Assembly (NCBI GenBank): GCA_019635755.1
Contig: JAHBYW010000001.1
Span: forward strand, 930,001-994,000
Source: Rhizobiaceae bacterium
GTDB lineage: Bacteria > Pseudomonadota > Alphaproteobacteria > Rhizobiales > Rhizobiaceae
Direction of reading: 5' to 3'
DNA length: 64,000 bases
The notes below the pieces were generated by a model. The model worked only from the letters and a program-made list of their open reading frames with translations, did not search any database and was not told where the DNA came from. Of this stretch, positions 8,511 through 16,620 are shown in pieces (position 1 is the first letter of the stretch; every line of letters starts with the position of its first letter). The position numbers and the translations under genes were made by a program.

Positions 8511-10078
8511 CAGAACAGCGACCCCTGGCCGGGAATGGGCGCCTTGGAGCGCAGCCGGTAGGCGGGCTTGCGAGGCGTCGCGGTGCCAGTGGCGACGGCG
8601 CCCGCCTCGCCATCGGCGAATTCGAGCTTCAGCCCCGCCCCCGGCCGGACCTCGGCGGCCGTCTTGACCACCGCTCCATCGGCATCCTTGACCACCGCGT
8701 AGCCGCGCTTCAGCACCGATGTGTAGCCGAGCGAGTCGAACAGCCGCGACGCCTGTCCGAGCCGTGTCAGCCGGCGTTCGAGCGCAAGCTCCATGGCCTG
8801 GTCCGCGCGCGCGGCCATGCGGTCGAGCGTGGTCCTCGCCGCCTCTGCGTGACGCACAATCGGCTCGACGCGAAGCCGCGCCGCAGCCTTGTCAAGATCG
8901 GCGCGGCGGTGGCGCAGATAGGCGCGGCCGCAGCGCGCAAGCTGTTCCCCGTCCTTCTCGAAGCGACGGCGCGCCTCGGCGACGCGGCGCGCCAGGATCG
9001 CCGGCGAGAGCCGGGCAGCGCTCAGTCGGCCGCGCTTCTTCTCCGTGTCGGCGATCAGCGCGCGACCAAGCCGGCTCGTCGCCTCGTCGAGACGGCGGCG
9101 CGGCATCGCGAGCAACTGGTCGGGCGACGGCAAGGCGCGCGCGGCGCCCTTCAGCGCCTGCCGCCGGCGGTCGACGCCGCGGCTCATGCACGCGCGAAGC
9201 CGCGCGCCGAGGCTGGCGAGGGTCGCTTCGAGTTCGGCCTTCACCGGCACCGCGATCTCCGCCGCGCCGGTCGGCGTCGGCGCGCGACGATCGGAGACGA
9301 AATCGACCAGCGTCGTGTCCGTCTCGTGCCCGACGGCGGAGATCACCGGAATGCGCGACGCGGCGACGGCGCGCGCCAGGGCCTCGTCGTTGAACCCCCA
9401 CAAATCTTCGAGGCTGCCGCCGCCGCGCGCGACGATCAGCAGGTCGGGTCGCGGGATCGGCCCGTCGGGCGGCAGCGCGTTGAAGCCGGCGACGGCGTTC
9501 GACACCTCGGCGCCGACCGTGTCGCCCTGCACCCGCACCGGCCACACCAGCACGTGCAGCGGGAGGCGATCGCGCACGCGGTGCAGGATGTCCCGGATCA
9601 CCGCGCCCGTCGGCGAGGTGATGACGCCGATCACGCGCGGCAGGAATGGAAGCGGCTTCTTGCGCGCCGCGTCGAACAGCCCCTCGGCGGCCAGCCGGCG
9701 CTTGCGCTCTTCCAGCAGAGCCATCAGCGCGCCGGCGCCGGCCGGCTCCAGACTGTCGATGACGATCTGGTATTTCGACGAGCCCGGGTAGGTGGTGAGG
9801 CGCCCGGTCGCGATCACCTCCATGCCCTCCTCGGGCCGGAACTTCAGGCGCTGGAACGTCATCTTCCAGATGACCGCCTCGATGCGCGCGCGGTCGTCCT
9901 TCAGCGAGAAATAGGCGTGACCCGACGAATGCGGCCCGCGATAGCCGGAGATCTCGCCGCGCACCCGCACATTGCCGAACGCATCCTCGACCGTACGCTT
10001 CAGTGCATTCGAGATCTCGCTGACCGTGAACTCGGCGGCGTTGGACTTCTGCTCGGTGGTGAAGAGGGTTTCGGACAT
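8510..10078 (-). CDS. xseA: Exodeoxyribonuclease VII large subunit
   Basis: The nuclease subunit degrades single-stranded DNA to oligonucleotides together with XseB, which is not in the window. The 522-residue protein has an N-terminal OB fold ([26 protein letters not shown]), the catalytic core with [16 protein letters not shown] and [23 protein letters not shown], and a long coiled-coil C-terminal part. I chose the ATG at 10078 over the TTG nine bases upstream. The start is only 18 bases after the parE stop, so xseA is probably read from the parDE promoter or one nested in it. Confidence 0.94.
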   Translation of the reverse strand: MSETLFTTEQKSNAAEFTVSEISNALKRTVEDAFGNVRVRGEISGYRGPHSSGHAYFSLKDDRARIEAVIWKMTFQRLKFRPEEGMEVIATGRLTTYPGSSKYQIVIDSLEPAGAGALMALLEERKRRLAAEGLFDAARKKPLPFLPRVIGVITSPTGAVIRDILHRVRDRLPLHVLVWPVRVQGDTVGAEVSNAVAGFNALPPDGPIPRPDLLIVARGGGSLEDLWGFNDEALARAVAASRIPVISAVGHETDTTLVDFVSDRRAPTPTGAAEIAVPVKAELEATLASLGARLRACMSRGVDRRRQALKGAARALPSPDQLLAMPRRRLDEATSRLGRALIADTEKKRGRLSAARLSPAILARRVAEARRRFEKDGEQLARCGRAYLRHRRADLDKAAARLRVEPIVRHAEAARTTLDRMAARADQAMELALERRLTRLGQASRLFDSLGYTSVLKRGYAVVKDADGAVVKTAAEVRPGAGLKLEFADGEAGAVATGTATPRKPAYRLRSKAPIPGQGSLF

Positions 10079-10096
10079 CTCGTTCAACGGACGAAT

Positions 10097-10414
10097 CTAG
10101 GTTTCGAAAGGATCATTGTCGTCCGGAAACAGCAAGCTTTCCGCGTCTCTAGCCCCATGCAGAATGCGGAGGATTTGAACAGTTTTGAGGTCGGCGCGGT
10201 AGAATGCCACGTAGTTGCCGTGAACGAGCCGACGAATGCCAGAAGCTTCCTCTCCGGCGAACAGGGGCGCAGATTTCGGATGCGCAGAGAGATTCATGCA
10301 GTGATTTCTGATCTCACCGACGAAGCTTTGCGCGCGTTTCGGATTGTCGCGTGCGATGAAGTCACCGATCCCTTCCAGATCGGCTTCCGCCGATCGGGAG
10401 AAGATGACCTTCAT
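10097..10414 (-). CDS. parE: ParE/RelE-family toxin
   Basis: This 105-residue protein has the ParE fold signature: MKVIFSRSAEADLEGIGDFIARDNPKRA, SAHPKSAPLF, GIRRLVHGNYVAFYRADLKTVQILRILHGARD. ParE toxins typically poison DNA gyrase. It overlaps the antitoxin gene by four bases (ATGA), the usual coupling. The frame is intact, unlike two other toxins in the window. Confidence 0.88.
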   Translation of the reverse strand: MKVIFSRSAEADLEGIGDFIARDNPKRAQSFVGEIRNHCMNLSAHPKSAPLFAGEEASGIRRLVHGNYVAFYRADLKTVQILRILHGARDAESLLFPDDNDPFET

Positions 10415-10671
10415 TTACGGGATGCCGCCATCGCCGCGTATTTCTTTTCGAGCCGGTCGAACACCTCTTCGGCGTCCGTGACCCGCCCGGCCGCTACATC
10501 GTCCAGCCCCTTCTGGATCGCGGCATCGAGCTGCGCCAGCCGCGCCTCGCGCTCCTGGACGAGCCTCACGCCTTCCCGCAGCACTTCACTCTTCGAGTTA
10601 TAGCGGCCGGTGCGGACCAGTTCGTCCACCACGCTTTCGAGCTTGCCGCCGAGTTCCGCGCTTATCGCCAT
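10411..10671 (-). CDS. parD: ParD-family antitoxin
   Basis: This 86-residue protein has an N-terminal ribbon-helix-helix DNA-binding part (MAISAELGGKLESVVDELVRTGRYNSKSEVLREGVRLV), which is the ParD/CopG signature, and a charged C-terminal toxin-binding region. It should neutralise ParE and repress its own promoter. The order is antitoxin then toxin, with a palindrome just upstream at 10698. Confidence 0.88.
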   Translation of the reverse strand: MAISAELGGKLESVVDELVRTGRYNSKSEVLREGVRLVQEREARLAQLDAAIQKGLDDVAAGRVTDAEEVFDRLEKKYAAMAASRK

Positions 10672-10697
10672 TGTCGCGATCCTTGTTTCACGACGAC

Positions 10698-10712
10698 CAA
10701 TAACAGTTATTG
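10698..10712. promoter_or_regulatory. Palindromic operator candidate of parDE
   Basis: CAATAAC and its complement form 7-bp arms around one central base, 27 bases upstream of the parD ATG. Ribbon-helix-helix antitoxins bind such small palindromes over their own promoter, so this is a good candidate for the autoregulatory site. Confidence 0.55.
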
Positions 10713-10728
10713 CCTTCCGTCGATAGGC

Positions 10729-11694
10729 TCAAAACGCCGACATGATCGAGTTCGGCTTGGTGCGTTTCACCCGCGAGAAGGCGAGTGCGGCGAAGTCGAA
10801 GGAACCGGCGTCCTCGGCGATCGGCACGGAGATGTTGTCGAGGCTCTCTGCGATGTGCCGCGCCAGGGCATCGATGGCGCTGCCCTGGCTGGTCGGCCCG
10901 CGCATGATGCCGATCTTGCATTCGGGCAGCTTGCCGAAGCCGTCGGCCTCGCCCAGCACCCGCATGCCGGGGCGCAGCGCGCATTCAGGCAGCACGGAGA
11001 TCGCCAGGCCGGACAGGACGGCCGCGGTGATGACAGTGGCCGAGAAGCTCGTGAACAGCACACGGTGTTCGCGGTTCATCTGTCCCAGCACGTCGACGGC
11101 GGCACGCCGCCAGATGCAGGTCTGGCGGCCGAACGCCATCGGCAGCACCTCCTGCTCGTGCGTGGCGTGGTTGATCGATGTCACCCAGAGCAGCGGTTCG
11201 CGCCGCACGACCTCCGACTGGCCGCGCGCGTCGTTGTGCGTGACCAGCGCCAGGTCGAGATTGCCGCGCTTCATGTGCTCGACCAGCCCCGGCGTCGGCT
11301 CGCAGATGACGGTCAGCTCGACGCGCGGATTGGAGCGCGCGAAGCGCGCCATGATCTCGGGCAGGAAGCGGTCGGCGTAGTCGTCCGGCGTGCCGATGCG
11401 GATGGTGCCTTCGAGCGCCCGGTCGTCGAAGGCCGAGAGCGTCTCGCGGTTCAGGTGCATCATCCGGCGCGCGTAGGACAGCAGCCGCTCCCCGTCCTCG
11501 GTCAGCCTGTTGGTGCGTCCGTCCTTCTCGAACAGCGTCTTGCCGACGCGCTCCTCCAGTCGGCGCATCTGCATCGAGACGGCGGACTGTGTCTTGTGCA
11601 CCTCGTCCGCCGCGCGGGTGAAGCTTCCCATGTCTGCGATGGTGACGAAAGTCTGGAGCTGGTCGAGATCGAGCGGCGAGGCCATGGCACGCAT
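10729..11694 (-). CDS. LysR-family transcriptional regulator
   Basis: The 321-residue protein has the N-terminal LysR winged helix (LDLDQLQTFVTIADMGSFTRAADEVHKTQSAVSMQMRRLEERVGKTLFEKDGR) and a substrate-binding co-inducer domain. The start could be ATG 11694 or ATG 11685; neither has a strong ribosome site. It is divergent from the DUF1127 gene at 11869, the classic layout for a LysR regulator and its target, although the inducer cannot be read from sequence. Confidence 0.88.
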   Translation of the reverse strand: MRAMASPLDLDQLQTFVTIADMGSFTRAADEVHKTQSAVSMQMRRLEERVGKTLFEKDGRTNRLTEDGERLLSYARRMMHLNRETLSAFDDRALEGTIRIGTPDDYADRFLPEIMARFARSNPRVELTVICEPTPGLVEHMKRGNLDLALVTHNDARGQSEVVRREPLLWVTSINHATHEQEVLPMAFGRQTCIWRRAAVDVLGQMNREHRVLFTSFSATVITAAVLSGLAISVLPECALRPGMRVLGEADGFGKLPECKIGIMRGPTSQGSAIDALARHIAESLDNISVPIAEDAGSFDFAALAFSRVKRTKPNSIMSAF

Positions 11695-11696
11695 CC

Positions 11697-11743
11697 ATCA
11701 TCAGGGTTGATGATAGAGATTAAAAACATTCGTTGGATTAATC
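11697..11743. promoter_or_regulatory. Candidate LysR operators in the lysR/DUF1127 divergent region
   Basis: Two dyads lie beside the LysR start: ATCATCA/TGATGAT arms with a 4-base spacer (11697-11714), and GATTAA/TTAATC half-sites spaced by 14 bases (11718-11743). LysR proteins bind imperfect dyads between divergent genes and often repress themselves. Which dyad is used is unknown. Confidence 0.4.
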
Positions 11744-11868
11744 AATGAGAGAGCGCGATACGAAGTGCGTCCACACCGGGTTTTCGAATTCGCGAGGCAC
11801 GCGGCGGTTTTCCGTCCGCGGCCGTAGCCGATTCTGCGACCCAGCACGGCCAACGAAAGGAAACGGCC

Positions 11869-12162
11869 ATGACCACGCTCGATCACGACACCTTCGCCTC
11901 CCCGCGCGTCTCGACGCGCCCGGCTCTCGCGACGCGGCTCGTGGCAGTGGTCATGAACCAGTGGCGCTTCTGGAAAAACCGCCGCGCCTTCTACCGGCTG
12001 GGCGAACTCTCGGACGCCGAGCTGCACGACATCGGGCTGACCCGCGCTGATCTGTCGGTGGCCGGCGGACTCGATTTCGGCGAGGACCGGACGCGCTACC
12101 TCGGCAGCATCGCCGAGGCCCGCGCAGCCGGCGCCGAGGCCGCCGCGCGCATGGTCGGCTGA
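11869..12162 (+). CDS. DUF1127 domain protein
   Basis: The 97-residue protein contains the DUF1127 core at about 27-60 (MNQWRFWKNRRAFYRLGELSDAELHDIGLTRADL). Small arginine-rich DUF1127 proteins of rhizobia have been tied to phosphate and carbon metabolism and RNA turnover; this one is longer than the 45-70 residue classical members. An AAAGGAA ribosome site precedes the ATG. It is divergent from, and perhaps controlled by, the neighbouring LysR regulator. Confidence 0.85.
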   Translation: MTTLDHDTFASPRVSTRPALATRLVAVVMNQWRFWKNRRAFYRLGELSDAELHDIGLTRADLSVAGGLDFGEDRTRYLGSIAEARAAGAEAAARMVG

Positions 12163-12266
12163 TCCCCTGGCCGTGGGAGGCCGAATGGGGTCAGCGCCGC
12201 GAGGCGCGGCCCCTCTTCTCTCTTGGATGCAGTTCAACTGACGGCGTTGGCAGCCTGAAGCAACAA

Positions 12267-12313
12267 CCCCCACCCGGCCGCGTCGCGGCCACCCTCCCCT
12301 CAAGGGGGAGGGA
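12267..12313. repeat. GC-rich intergenic palindromic element
   Basis: Two nested dyads lie between the DUF1127 and DUF937 genes: GGCCGCG/CGCGGCC and CCCTCCCC-tcaa-GGGGGAGGG. The second resembles the CCCTCCCCCTTG-type core of the larger inverted repeat at 57993. The sequence looks like a member of a rhizobial palindromic intergenic repeat family, which needs a whole-genome check. It could also help end transcription of the convergent genes. Confidence 0.5.
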
Positions 12314-12320
12314 GCCGGCG

Positions 12321-13220
12321 CTACCGGAACCTGTCCATGCCCTTCGTGAACTGCTCGAAGATGGACTCGACGCCCTTCTGGTAGTCGTCACGGCCCTTGC
12401 GGCCGGTCTCGAACATCTCGCCGAACAGATCGTCGTAAGGGTTGCGCTCGCGGCCGCTCGGGTTGCGCTGCGGCTTGGCCGCCGGTTCGGGCTCCTGCGA
12501 CGGGCGGGCGCGCCCCGTGCCGCCGCGCTGTCTGCCGCCCAGCATCTCCTCGAAGATTTTGCCCAGCGGATTGTCGCCCATGGGGTTGGACGGCGCCTGA
12601 CGCCGCGCCGGCTGCTCCGCCGCCCCGCCACCGCCGAACATACCCTCGAGGATCTTGCCGAAGGGATTGTCGAACGGGTTGGCAGCCTCCGGCGTAGGCG
12701 CGCGGCGCTGCTGGCCGCCACCCATGCCCTGCTTCATCATCTGCTCGATGATGTCGCCCAGCGGGTTGCTCGCCGCCTGCATGTTTCCGGCGGCGAACTG
12801 GTTGGTGGACTGCTTGAACAGGCCGCCCATGATCATCGCCGCGATCGCCGGCAGCATCTGCTGCAGCACCTGCTGGCCGATGCCGGTCGCCTGCGCCGCC
12901 TGCGCGGCGATGGCCCGCGACAGGTCCTTCGACCCGAACAGATGGCCGAGGATACCATTGCCTTCGGCCATGCCGGCCGGCGAGAACGCCTTGGTCGCAT
13001 CCTCGAAGTAGCGGGCGTGCTGGCCGCTCGACAGGGCCTGCAGGAAATTGCCGAGACCGTACGGGTCCGAGGCGTTCTGCTTCAGGCCCTGGCTGAAGGC
13101 CGGCAGCAACGCCTCGACGGCGAGCTGCGCCTGCTGCTGCGACAGGTTGAACTGCCGCGCCAGCAATTCCATCCCCTGCCCGTTCTGCGCATTGGCTAGC
13201 ATGTCGAACAGATTGATCAT
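12321..13220 (-). CDS. DUF937 domain protein
   Basis: The 299-residue protein has an alpha-helical DUF937 region at about 1-150 (LFDMLANAQNGQGMELLARQFNLSQQQAQLAVEALLPAFSQGL, then QQVLQQMLPAIAAMIMGGLFKQS). After it comes a low-complexity tail rich in G, R, P and M with repeats of the form NPxxxxNPFGKILEGMFGG. It appears cytoplasmic; function is unknown. It stands alone between a repeat and the EamA gene. Confidence 0.8.
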   Translation of the reverse strand: MINLFDMLANAQNGQGMELLARQFNLSQQQAQLAVEALLPAFSQGLKQNASDPYGLGNFLQALSSGQHARYFEDATKAFSPAGMAEGNGILGHLFGSKDLSRAIAAQAAQATGIGQQVLQQMLPAIAAMIMGGLFKQSTNQFAAGNMQAASNPLGDIIEQMMKQGMGGGQQRRAPTPEAANPFDNPFGKILEGMFGGGGAAEQPARRQAPSNPMGDNPLGKIFEEMLGGRQRGGTGRARPSQEPEPAAKPQRNPSGRERNPYDDLFGEMFETGRKGRDDYQKGVESIFEQFTKGMDRFR

Positions 13221-13285
13221 GGCGTTCTCCTCGGGCCGCGTGAGGAAAGCCTAGTGTGTTTCCCCTGGCGATAGAAGTGCACTTC

Positions 13286-14182
13286 TCATGGGCGAGGCGC
13301 GGCGCCCAGCCGGCGTGCCATCCGGCTCCCGAAGAGGTTCACGCAAAGCCCGGCGATCACCAGCGCGGAGGCCATGAGCTTCCAGCCCTGGATCGGTTCG
13401 CCAAGCAGGACGTAGGACCCGAGGAAGCCGAACACCGGCACGAGCAAGGTGAACGGCGCGACCGTCGCCACCGGATAGGCGCCGAGCAGCCGGTTCCAGA
13501 CAGCGAAGGCAAACAGCGTCGAGAGGTAGACGATGTAGGCGATGGCGCCGGCCGAATGCCAGTTCAGATGTTCGACGCTGGAAACCAGCCCCCGCGGATC
13601 AAGCACCGCTGCGATCGCGAGCAAAGGCACGATCGCCAGCAGGCTGCCCCATGCGACCAGCGCCAGCGTATTCATCCCCGGCGCCTGAACGGCGATCTTC
13701 CGCGCGGCGATGTTGCCGGCACCCCACGAGGCGGCGCCGAGGATCAGCAACCCGAGCCCGGCCAGCGTGACGTCGCCGCCGGCGTGCGCCGCGACGACGG
13801 CGATGCCGGAGAAGGCGAGCAGCGCGCCGGCGACCTGCCAGCCGGTCGGCTTTTCGCCGAGGATGAAGACGGCCAGGCCGATGGTGAAGAACACCTGCAG
13901 TTGCAGGATCAGCGACGACAGCCCGGCGCTCATGCCGACCTTCATGCCGGTGAACAGGAAAGCGAACTGCAGCACGAAGATGAAGACGCTGTAGGTCGCG
14001 AGCAGCCGGAGCGGGATCGCCGGCCGCCGCACGAAGAACACCAGCGGCAGCGAGGCCAGCACGAAGCGCGCGACGCCCAGGCCGAGCGGCGAGACGTCGC
14101 GCAGGCCGATCGCGATGATCGCGAAGTTGACGCCCCAGATGGCGACCACGACCAGCGCCAGTGCGAGATCGCGCGCGCTCAC
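13286..14182 (-). CDS. EamA-family (DMT) exporter, O-acetylserine/cysteine type
   Basis: The 298-residue inner-membrane protein has about ten transmembrane helices in two EamA halves, with the YdeD/EamA-like opening ALVVVAIWGVNFAIIAIGL. The closest family I recognise exports O-acetylserine and cysteine, but substrate assignment in DMT proteins is weak. The start is GTG. It lies 44 bases after gshA on the same strand, so a thiol or cysteine link through a shared transcript is possible. Confidence 0.8.
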   Translation of the reverse strand: MSARDLALALVVVAIWGVNFAIIAIGLRDVSPLGLGVARFVLASLPLVFFVRRPAIPLRLLATYSVFIFVLQFAFLFTGMKVGMSAGLSSLILQLQVFFTIGLAVFILGEKPTGWQVAGALLAFSGIAVVAAHAGGDVTLAGLGLLILGAASWGAGNIAARKIAVQAPGMNTLALVAWGSLLAIVPLLAIAAVLDPRGLVSSVEHLNWHSAGAIAYIVYLSTLFAFAVWNRLLGAYPVATVAPFTLLVPVFGFLGSYVLLGEPIQGWKLMASALVIAGLCVNLFGSRMARRLGAAPRP

Positions 14183-14226
14183 GATGCCGGTCCGGTGCGC
14201 ATCGGTTCGTCTCGCCCTAGCGTCAG

Positions 14227-15600
14227 TCAGTAGGCGTATTCCAGGAACACCGGCTCGATCGAGCCGCCCCAGCGCGTGTGGAACGCGTTGGCCATTTCCT
14301 CCGCGCTCGTCGTGCCGCGCGCCACGACTTCGTCGAGCGGGTTGAGGAACGACGTCTCGTCAAAACCCTCGCGATTCTTGCGGGCGCGGTTCTTCAGGCC
14401 GGCGCGCGAGACCGCCAGCACGTCGCGCGCCACGTCGCGCAGCGTGCCGCTCCGGAACGGCGTCGACAGAGCCTGCGCCGGCACGGCGTCGCGCATCGCC
14501 AGCACCTCGGCATGGGTCCAGTCATTCGTCAGCGCCTCGGCTGCGTCCAGCGCTGCGGAATCGTAGAGCAGGCCGACCCAGAACGCAGGCAGCGCGCAGA
14601 TGCGCCGCCAGGGTCCGCCGTCGGCGCCGCGCATCTCGAGGAAGCGCTTCAGCCTGACATCGGGGAACAGCGTCGACAGATGGTTCGCCCAGTCGCCCAT
14701 CGTGGGCAACCCGTCCGGGACCGTGCCGCGCGCCTGCCCAGCCATGAACTGGCGGAACGTCATGTGCGTCATGTCGTGATAGCGGCCCTCGCGGATGACG
14801 AAATACATCGGCACGTCGAGCGCCCAGTCGACATAGCGCTGGAAACCGAAATCGGGCGAGAAGCAGAACTCCAGCAGGCCGGCGCGCTGGTTGTCGGTGT
14901 CGCGCCAGATTTCGCCGCGCCAGCTCTGCAGCCCGTTCAGCCTGCCTTCGGTGAAGGGCGAGTTGGCGAACAGCGCAGTCGACAGGGGCTGCAGCTTCAG
15001 CGACACCTGCATCTTGCGGCGCATGTCGGCCTCGCTCTCGAAGTCGAGGTTCACCTGGATCGTGCAGGTGCGGTACATCATGTCGAGGCCGTGCGAACCC
15101 ACCTTCGGCATGTAGCGGGTCATGATCTCGTAGCGCGACTTCGGCATGCGCGGCGTTTCGGCCAGCGTCCATTTCGGGCTGCCGCCGAGGCCGAGGAAGC
15201 GGATGCCGAGCGGCTCGGCGATCTCGCGCAGCTGCGCCAGGTGCGCGTTGCCCTCGCGGCAGGTCTGGTGGATCGTCTCCAGCGGCGCGCCGGAGAGCTC
15301 GAACTGGCCGCCCGGCTCCAGGCTGATCGCGCCCTGCCCCGTCGGGCCGACCAGACCGATGATGCGCCCCGCGTCGAGGATCGGCTCCCAGCCGAGGATG
15401 CGCTGCATGCCTTCCAGCAGCGCGCGGATGCCGCGGTCGCCGCCATAGGGCACAGGCGCGTTGCCGTCGACGTAGAATGGGAACTTCTCGTGCTCGGTGC
15501 CGATGCGCCACTGGTCGCGCGGCTTGCTGCCGGCGGCGAGATAGGCAGCGAGTTCGCCGACGTTTTCGATCGGCTGCACGTCGGTCGTGTCGCGCGCCAT
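14227..15600 (-). CDS. gshA: Glutamate-cysteine ligase, alphaproteobacterial/plant type
   Basis: The enzyme makes gamma-glutamylcysteine, the first step of glutathione synthesis. The 457-residue length and motifs fit the plant-like class: WRIGTEHEKFPF at about 31-42, PYGGDRGIRALLEGM, VGPTGQGAISLEPGGQFELSGAP and YMPKVGSHGLDMMYRTCTIQVNLDF. No redundant or broken segment is seen. gshB is not in the window. Confidence 0.94.
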   Translation of the reverse strand: MARDTTDVQPIENVGELAAYLAAGSKPRDQWRIGTEHEKFPFYVDGNAPVPYGGDRGIRALLEGMQRILGWEPILDAGRIIGLVGPTGQGAISLEPGGQFELSGAPLETIHQTCREGNAHLAQLREIAEPLGIRFLGLGGSPKWTLAETPRMPKSRYEIMTRYMPKVGSHGLDMMYRTCTIQVNLDFESEADMRRKMQVSLKLQPLSTALFANSPFTEGRLNGLQSWRGEIWRDTDNQRAGLLEFCFSPDFGFQRYVDWALDVPMYFVIREGRYHDMTHMTFRQFMAGQARGTVPDGLPTMGDWANHLSTLFPDVRLKRFLEMRGADGGPWRRICALPAFWVGLLYDSAALDAAEALTNDWTHAEVLAMRDAVPAQALSTPFRSGTLRDVARDVLAVSRAGLKNRARKNREGFDETSFLNPLDEVVARGTTSAEEMANAFHTRWGGSIEPVFLEYAY

Positions 15601-15919
15601 TCGCCCCTCCCGGCCCGCGTCCTGCTCGCGATGCGGCCCCAGGCCGACCGTTCCCGCCGCGGGCCGCGGCGGGTGCCGGCGCTTGATGGCCGAAATCGCG
15701 AACCGCGGGCAAGCGAAATTCGCTGAACCAGGCTGAAATGGATTTGAGCCGACGTTGTATGAGGCAATGGCTGGCGGCGCTGCCTCAAAAAAGGAAAAGG
15801 CCGGGGGAGGATCCGGCCTTTTCCTTATGGGGGACCAGCGGGAGGAGGTGCCGGTCCAGACCCTTGCGACCGTGGGAGGAGGATACGGTCGCTCGGGTGT
15901 ACTTGGGTCTATGAATGCA
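15601..15919. other. Intergenic region between gshA and the phasin gene
   Basis: No gene is supported here. It holds the gshA upstream region (right of 15601), the strong phasin terminator (15791-15826), and a second structured patch at 15858-15909. That patch contains an 8-bp GCGACCGT/ACGGTCGC stem nested within AGACCC/GGGTCT arms, probably a 3' untranslated structure. Confidence 0.45.
15791..15826 (-). terminator. Rho-independent terminator of the phasin gene
   Basis: A perfect 14-bp stem (AAGGAAAAGGCCGG with its complement) has an 8-base loop. On the minus strand it runs straight into TTTTTT. It lies about 94 bases after the phasin stop. A textbook intrinsic terminator. Confidence 0.88.
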
Positions 15920-16381
15920 TCAGGCGGCCTTGAGTTCCTTAATGGCCTTCTCGAAAGCGGTCTTCACCGGCTTGGAGACGTCCTCGGCCGCCTTCGTGGC
16001 CACCGCCTGGAAGTCCTTGGCCTGCTCGACGGTCATCTCGACGCGCTTGCGCAGGAACGCGGTCTGCAGTTCGATCATCTCCGACAGCGACTTGGCGGCG
16101 ACCAGCGCCTCGAGGTGGTTGAAGCCGGCCTCGGCGTTGGCGCGCATGGCGGCGATCGACTTCATCGACAGGTCGCTCGACACGGCCTTGGCGGTCTCGT
16201 AGGTCGACTCGAGCGTCTTCTGGGCTTCCTCGGCGCCGGACTTCATCTTGGCGTAGGCTTCCTTCGACTGCTCGACGCCCTTCTCGGCGAAGGCGCGGAA
16301 CTGGTCGACGGCCTTGGAGGCGTCGAACGCGGCAAAGTCGACATTCTCGATGATCTCGGCGGTTTTCGGGGCCTTGGACAT
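15920..16381 (-). CDS. phaP: Phasin (polyhydroxyalkanoate granule-associated protein)
   Basis: The 153-residue, all-helical Phasin_2 protein is rich in A, K and E (AFDASKAVDQFRAFAEKGVEQSKEAYAKMKSGAEEAQKTLE, MIELQTAFLRKRVEMTVEQAKDFQAVATKAAEDV). Phasins coat PHB granules and control their size. I start at ATG 16381 because AAGGAAACG lies just ahead; the open frame extends upstream but looks non-coding. It is divergent from the giant histidine kinase, an arrangement I recall for phaP1 and cbrA of Sinorhizobium. Confidence 0.88.
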   Translation of the reverse strand: MSKAPKTAEIIENVDFAAFDASKAVDQFRAFAEKGVEQSKEAYAKMKSGAEEAQKTLESTYETAKAVSSDLSMKSIAAMRANAEAGFNHLEALVAAKSLSEMIELQTAFLRKRVEMTVEQAKDFQAVATKAAEDVSKPVKTAFEKAIKELKAA

Positions 16382-16620
16382 GGTTCGTTTCCTTGAAGAT
16401 GAGGGCGTCCGGGACGCCTTGTCGTTGATCTGTACCTTCCATATAGCGCATTCTTTGCTGCATTGCAACATGACCTTTGTGCGATGCGGGAGCGCCGCTC
16501 GCCGCGATTAACCACGCCGCCCAAAACCGGCGCATGGCGGGCGATGCTTGGTGGACGGGGCGCCAGGTCGCTTTTATTAATGAACAGTTAATCGCACGGG
16601 GCGCGCACCGGTTCAGGCGT
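16382..16620. promoter_or_regulatory. Divergent promoter region of phasin and histidine kinase
   Basis: The 239 bases between the two divergent genes hold no separate gene. An AT-rich patch (ttttattaatgaacagttaat, about 16572-16592) just before the kinase start is a likely promoter for it, and gcgcattctttgctgcattgcaac near 16445 lies upstream of the phasin. Confidence 0.4.
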